Shown piece by piece: positions 63,196-64,000 of a DNA stretch of 64,000 bases. The notes beneath the pieces are model-generated. The model did not search any database. It was not told the DNA's origin and saw only the letters and a list, made by a program, of their open reading frames with translations. Source of the stretch: Bradyrhizobium sp. CB1650 (GTDB lineage Bacteria; Pseudomonadota; Alphaproteobacteria; Rhizobiales; Xanthobacteraceae); NCBI RefSeq assembly GCF_029761915.1, contig NZ_CP121695.1, positions 1,054,001-1,118,000 of the forward strand, read 5' to 3'. Within the stretch, counting starts at the first letter, position 1. Every line of letters starts with the position of its first letter. The position numbers and the translations under genes were made by a program.

Positions 63196-64000
63196 CTACT
63201 TCATCACCCGTACGCCCTTGGTGGTGAAGCGCTGCGTCCGGCCGCCCGGGCGCAAATGGCGCTTTGTGCCGGCGGCCTTGCCGGTGCCGGGCGGCTGGTG
63301 CGCGGGCACGAGCTGGTCGGGGCGGGAGCCGATCAGGTCGGCGCGGCCCATCGCTTTCAGCGCATCGCGCAATAGAGGCCAGTTGTCGGGGTCGTGATAG
63401 CGCAGGAACGCCTTGTGCAGCCGGCGCTGCCGCAGGCCCTTGATCGCCTCGACCTGGTCGCTGCCGCCGCGCCGCACGCCGCGCAGCGGATTGACGCCGG
63501 TGTGGTACATCGCGGTCGCGGTCGCCATCGGCGAGGGCAGGAAGGTCTGCACCTGGTCGGCGCGGTAGCGGTTCTTCTTGAGCCAGAGCGCGAGGTTCAT
63601 CATGTCCTCGTCGGTCGTGCCCGGATGCGCGGCGATGAAATAGGGGATCAGGTAATATTTCTTGCCGGCCTGCTCGGCGGCGGCGTCGAACATCCGCTTG
63701 AAGCGGTTGTAGGCGCCGATGCCCGGCTTCATCATCTTGTCGAGCGGGCCGCGCTCGGTGTGCTCGGGCGCGATCTTCAGATAGCCGCCGACGTGATGAG
63801 TGACGAGCTCCTTGATGTATTCCGGGCTCTCCACCGCGAGGTCGTAGCGCACGCCGGAAGCGACCATCACCTTCTTGATGCCCTTGACCTCGCGCACCTT
63901 GCGATAGAGCCGGATCAAATCGTCGTGCGAGGTGTTGAGGTTCGGACAGATCTCGGGGAAGACGCAGGATGGCCGCCGGCACGCTGCCTCGACCTTCGGA
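63196..64000 (-). CDS. YgiQ-family radical SAM protein, 3' part (5' end outside window)
   Basis: About 268 codons of the C-terminal part. The minus-strand frame at the window edge reads [20 protein letters not shown], followed by [50 protein letters not shown] and [25 protein letters not shown], then a Gly/Arg-rich tail ending VMK. This is the YgiQ (UPF0313) radical SAM family; the Fe-S CxxxCxxC motif lies beyond the window. Function is not established. Confidence 0.93.
   Translation of the reverse strand, partial: PKVEAACRRPSCVFPEICPNLNTSHDDLIRLYRKVREVKGIKKVMVASGVRYDLAVESPEYIKELVTHHVGGYLKIAPEHTERGPLDKMMKPGIGAYNRFKRMFDAAAEQAGKKYYLIPYFIAAHPGTTDEDMMNLALWLKKNRYRADQVQTFLPSPMATATAMYHTGVNPLRGVRRGGSDQVEAIKGLRQRRLHKAFLRYHDPDNWPLLRDALKAMGRADLIGSRPDQLVPAHQPPGTGKAAGTKRHLRPGGRTQRFTTKGVRVMK

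Overview
The window is about 64 kb of high-GC alphaproteobacterial chromosome. Gene order (dnaX-ebfC-recR; def-fmt-truA; dapE-dapD; argB-engB-yidC-rnpA-rpmH), codon usage, an NAD-specific large glutamate dehydrogenase and many ~100-bp palindromic intergenic repeats point to Bradyrhizobium or a close relative in the Nitrobacteraceae. No rRNA, CRISPR array or intact insertion sequence was seen; one tRNA gene (tRNA-Arg, anticodon ACG) is present.

Region 1 (1-20.3 kb) is conserved housekeeping DNA: the 3' part of dnaX, ebfC and recR; a secreted protein, an AmpG-like permease and a GIY-YIG nuclease; rmuC divergent from def-fmt-truA; dapE, dapD and a HAD pyrimidine nucleotidase; a DUF1036 protein; the argB / engB-DUF423 / yidC-rnpA-rpmH block on the minus strand; and a sensor histidine kinase. 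Nearly every intergenic gap here holds a palindromic repeat. Three tandem CtrA-like boxes, one matching TTAA-N7-TTAA exactly, lie between rmuC and def.

Region 2 (20.3-39.6 kb) starts at tRNA-Arg, which is abutted by the C-terminal remnant of a serine recombinase whose reading frame runs into the tRNA. Small hypothetical genes follow, then the 1604-aa glutamate dehydrogenase. Next is a catabolic cassette (polar amino-acid ABC transporter, FCD-type GntR regulator, 2-keto-4-pentenoate hydratase-like enzyme, amidase) flanked by degraded direct repeats. After it come a VOC protein, a DUF1349 protein, an adenylate cyclase fused to an alpha/beta hydrolase, a Tat-type lipoprotein hydrolase, a CBS-pair protein and a YbaK-like deacylase. 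A 27-bp tRNA-Arg 3'-end fragment at 39.53 kb may be an old attachment-site scar.

Region 3 (39.6-44.1 kb) is the most interesting: a thiazole/oxazole-modified peptide (TOMM/LAP RiPP) locus. A 157-aa precursor ends in a Gly/Cys-rich core with 18 cysteines, mostly in CxxC steps. A perfect hairpin separates it from a fused ocin-ThiF-like/YcaO cyclodehydratase, which is followed by a SagB-type dehydrogenase. There is no transporter; the precursor itself carries a Sec-like hydrophobic segment before the leader motif.

Region 4 (44.3-64 kb) holds a VOC protein, a second recombinase remnant carrying a 63-bp piece of a metallophosphoesterase gene, an isoprenylcysteine methyltransferase-like protein, a MAPEG protein, a metallophosphoesterase and an AspT-like transporter. 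It also holds a CYP153-type alkane hydroxylase module (AraC regulator, 2Fe-2S ferredoxin, P450, MFS) and an exopolysaccharide operon (HlyD adaptor, cellulose-synthase-like glycosyltransferase split by a frameshift, Cache/HAMP protein). The end has a TetR regulator facing an orphan branched-chain-type binding protein and a quinone oxidoreductase-like enzyme, then a luciferase-like monooxygenase and the 3' part of a YgiQ-type radical SAM gene.
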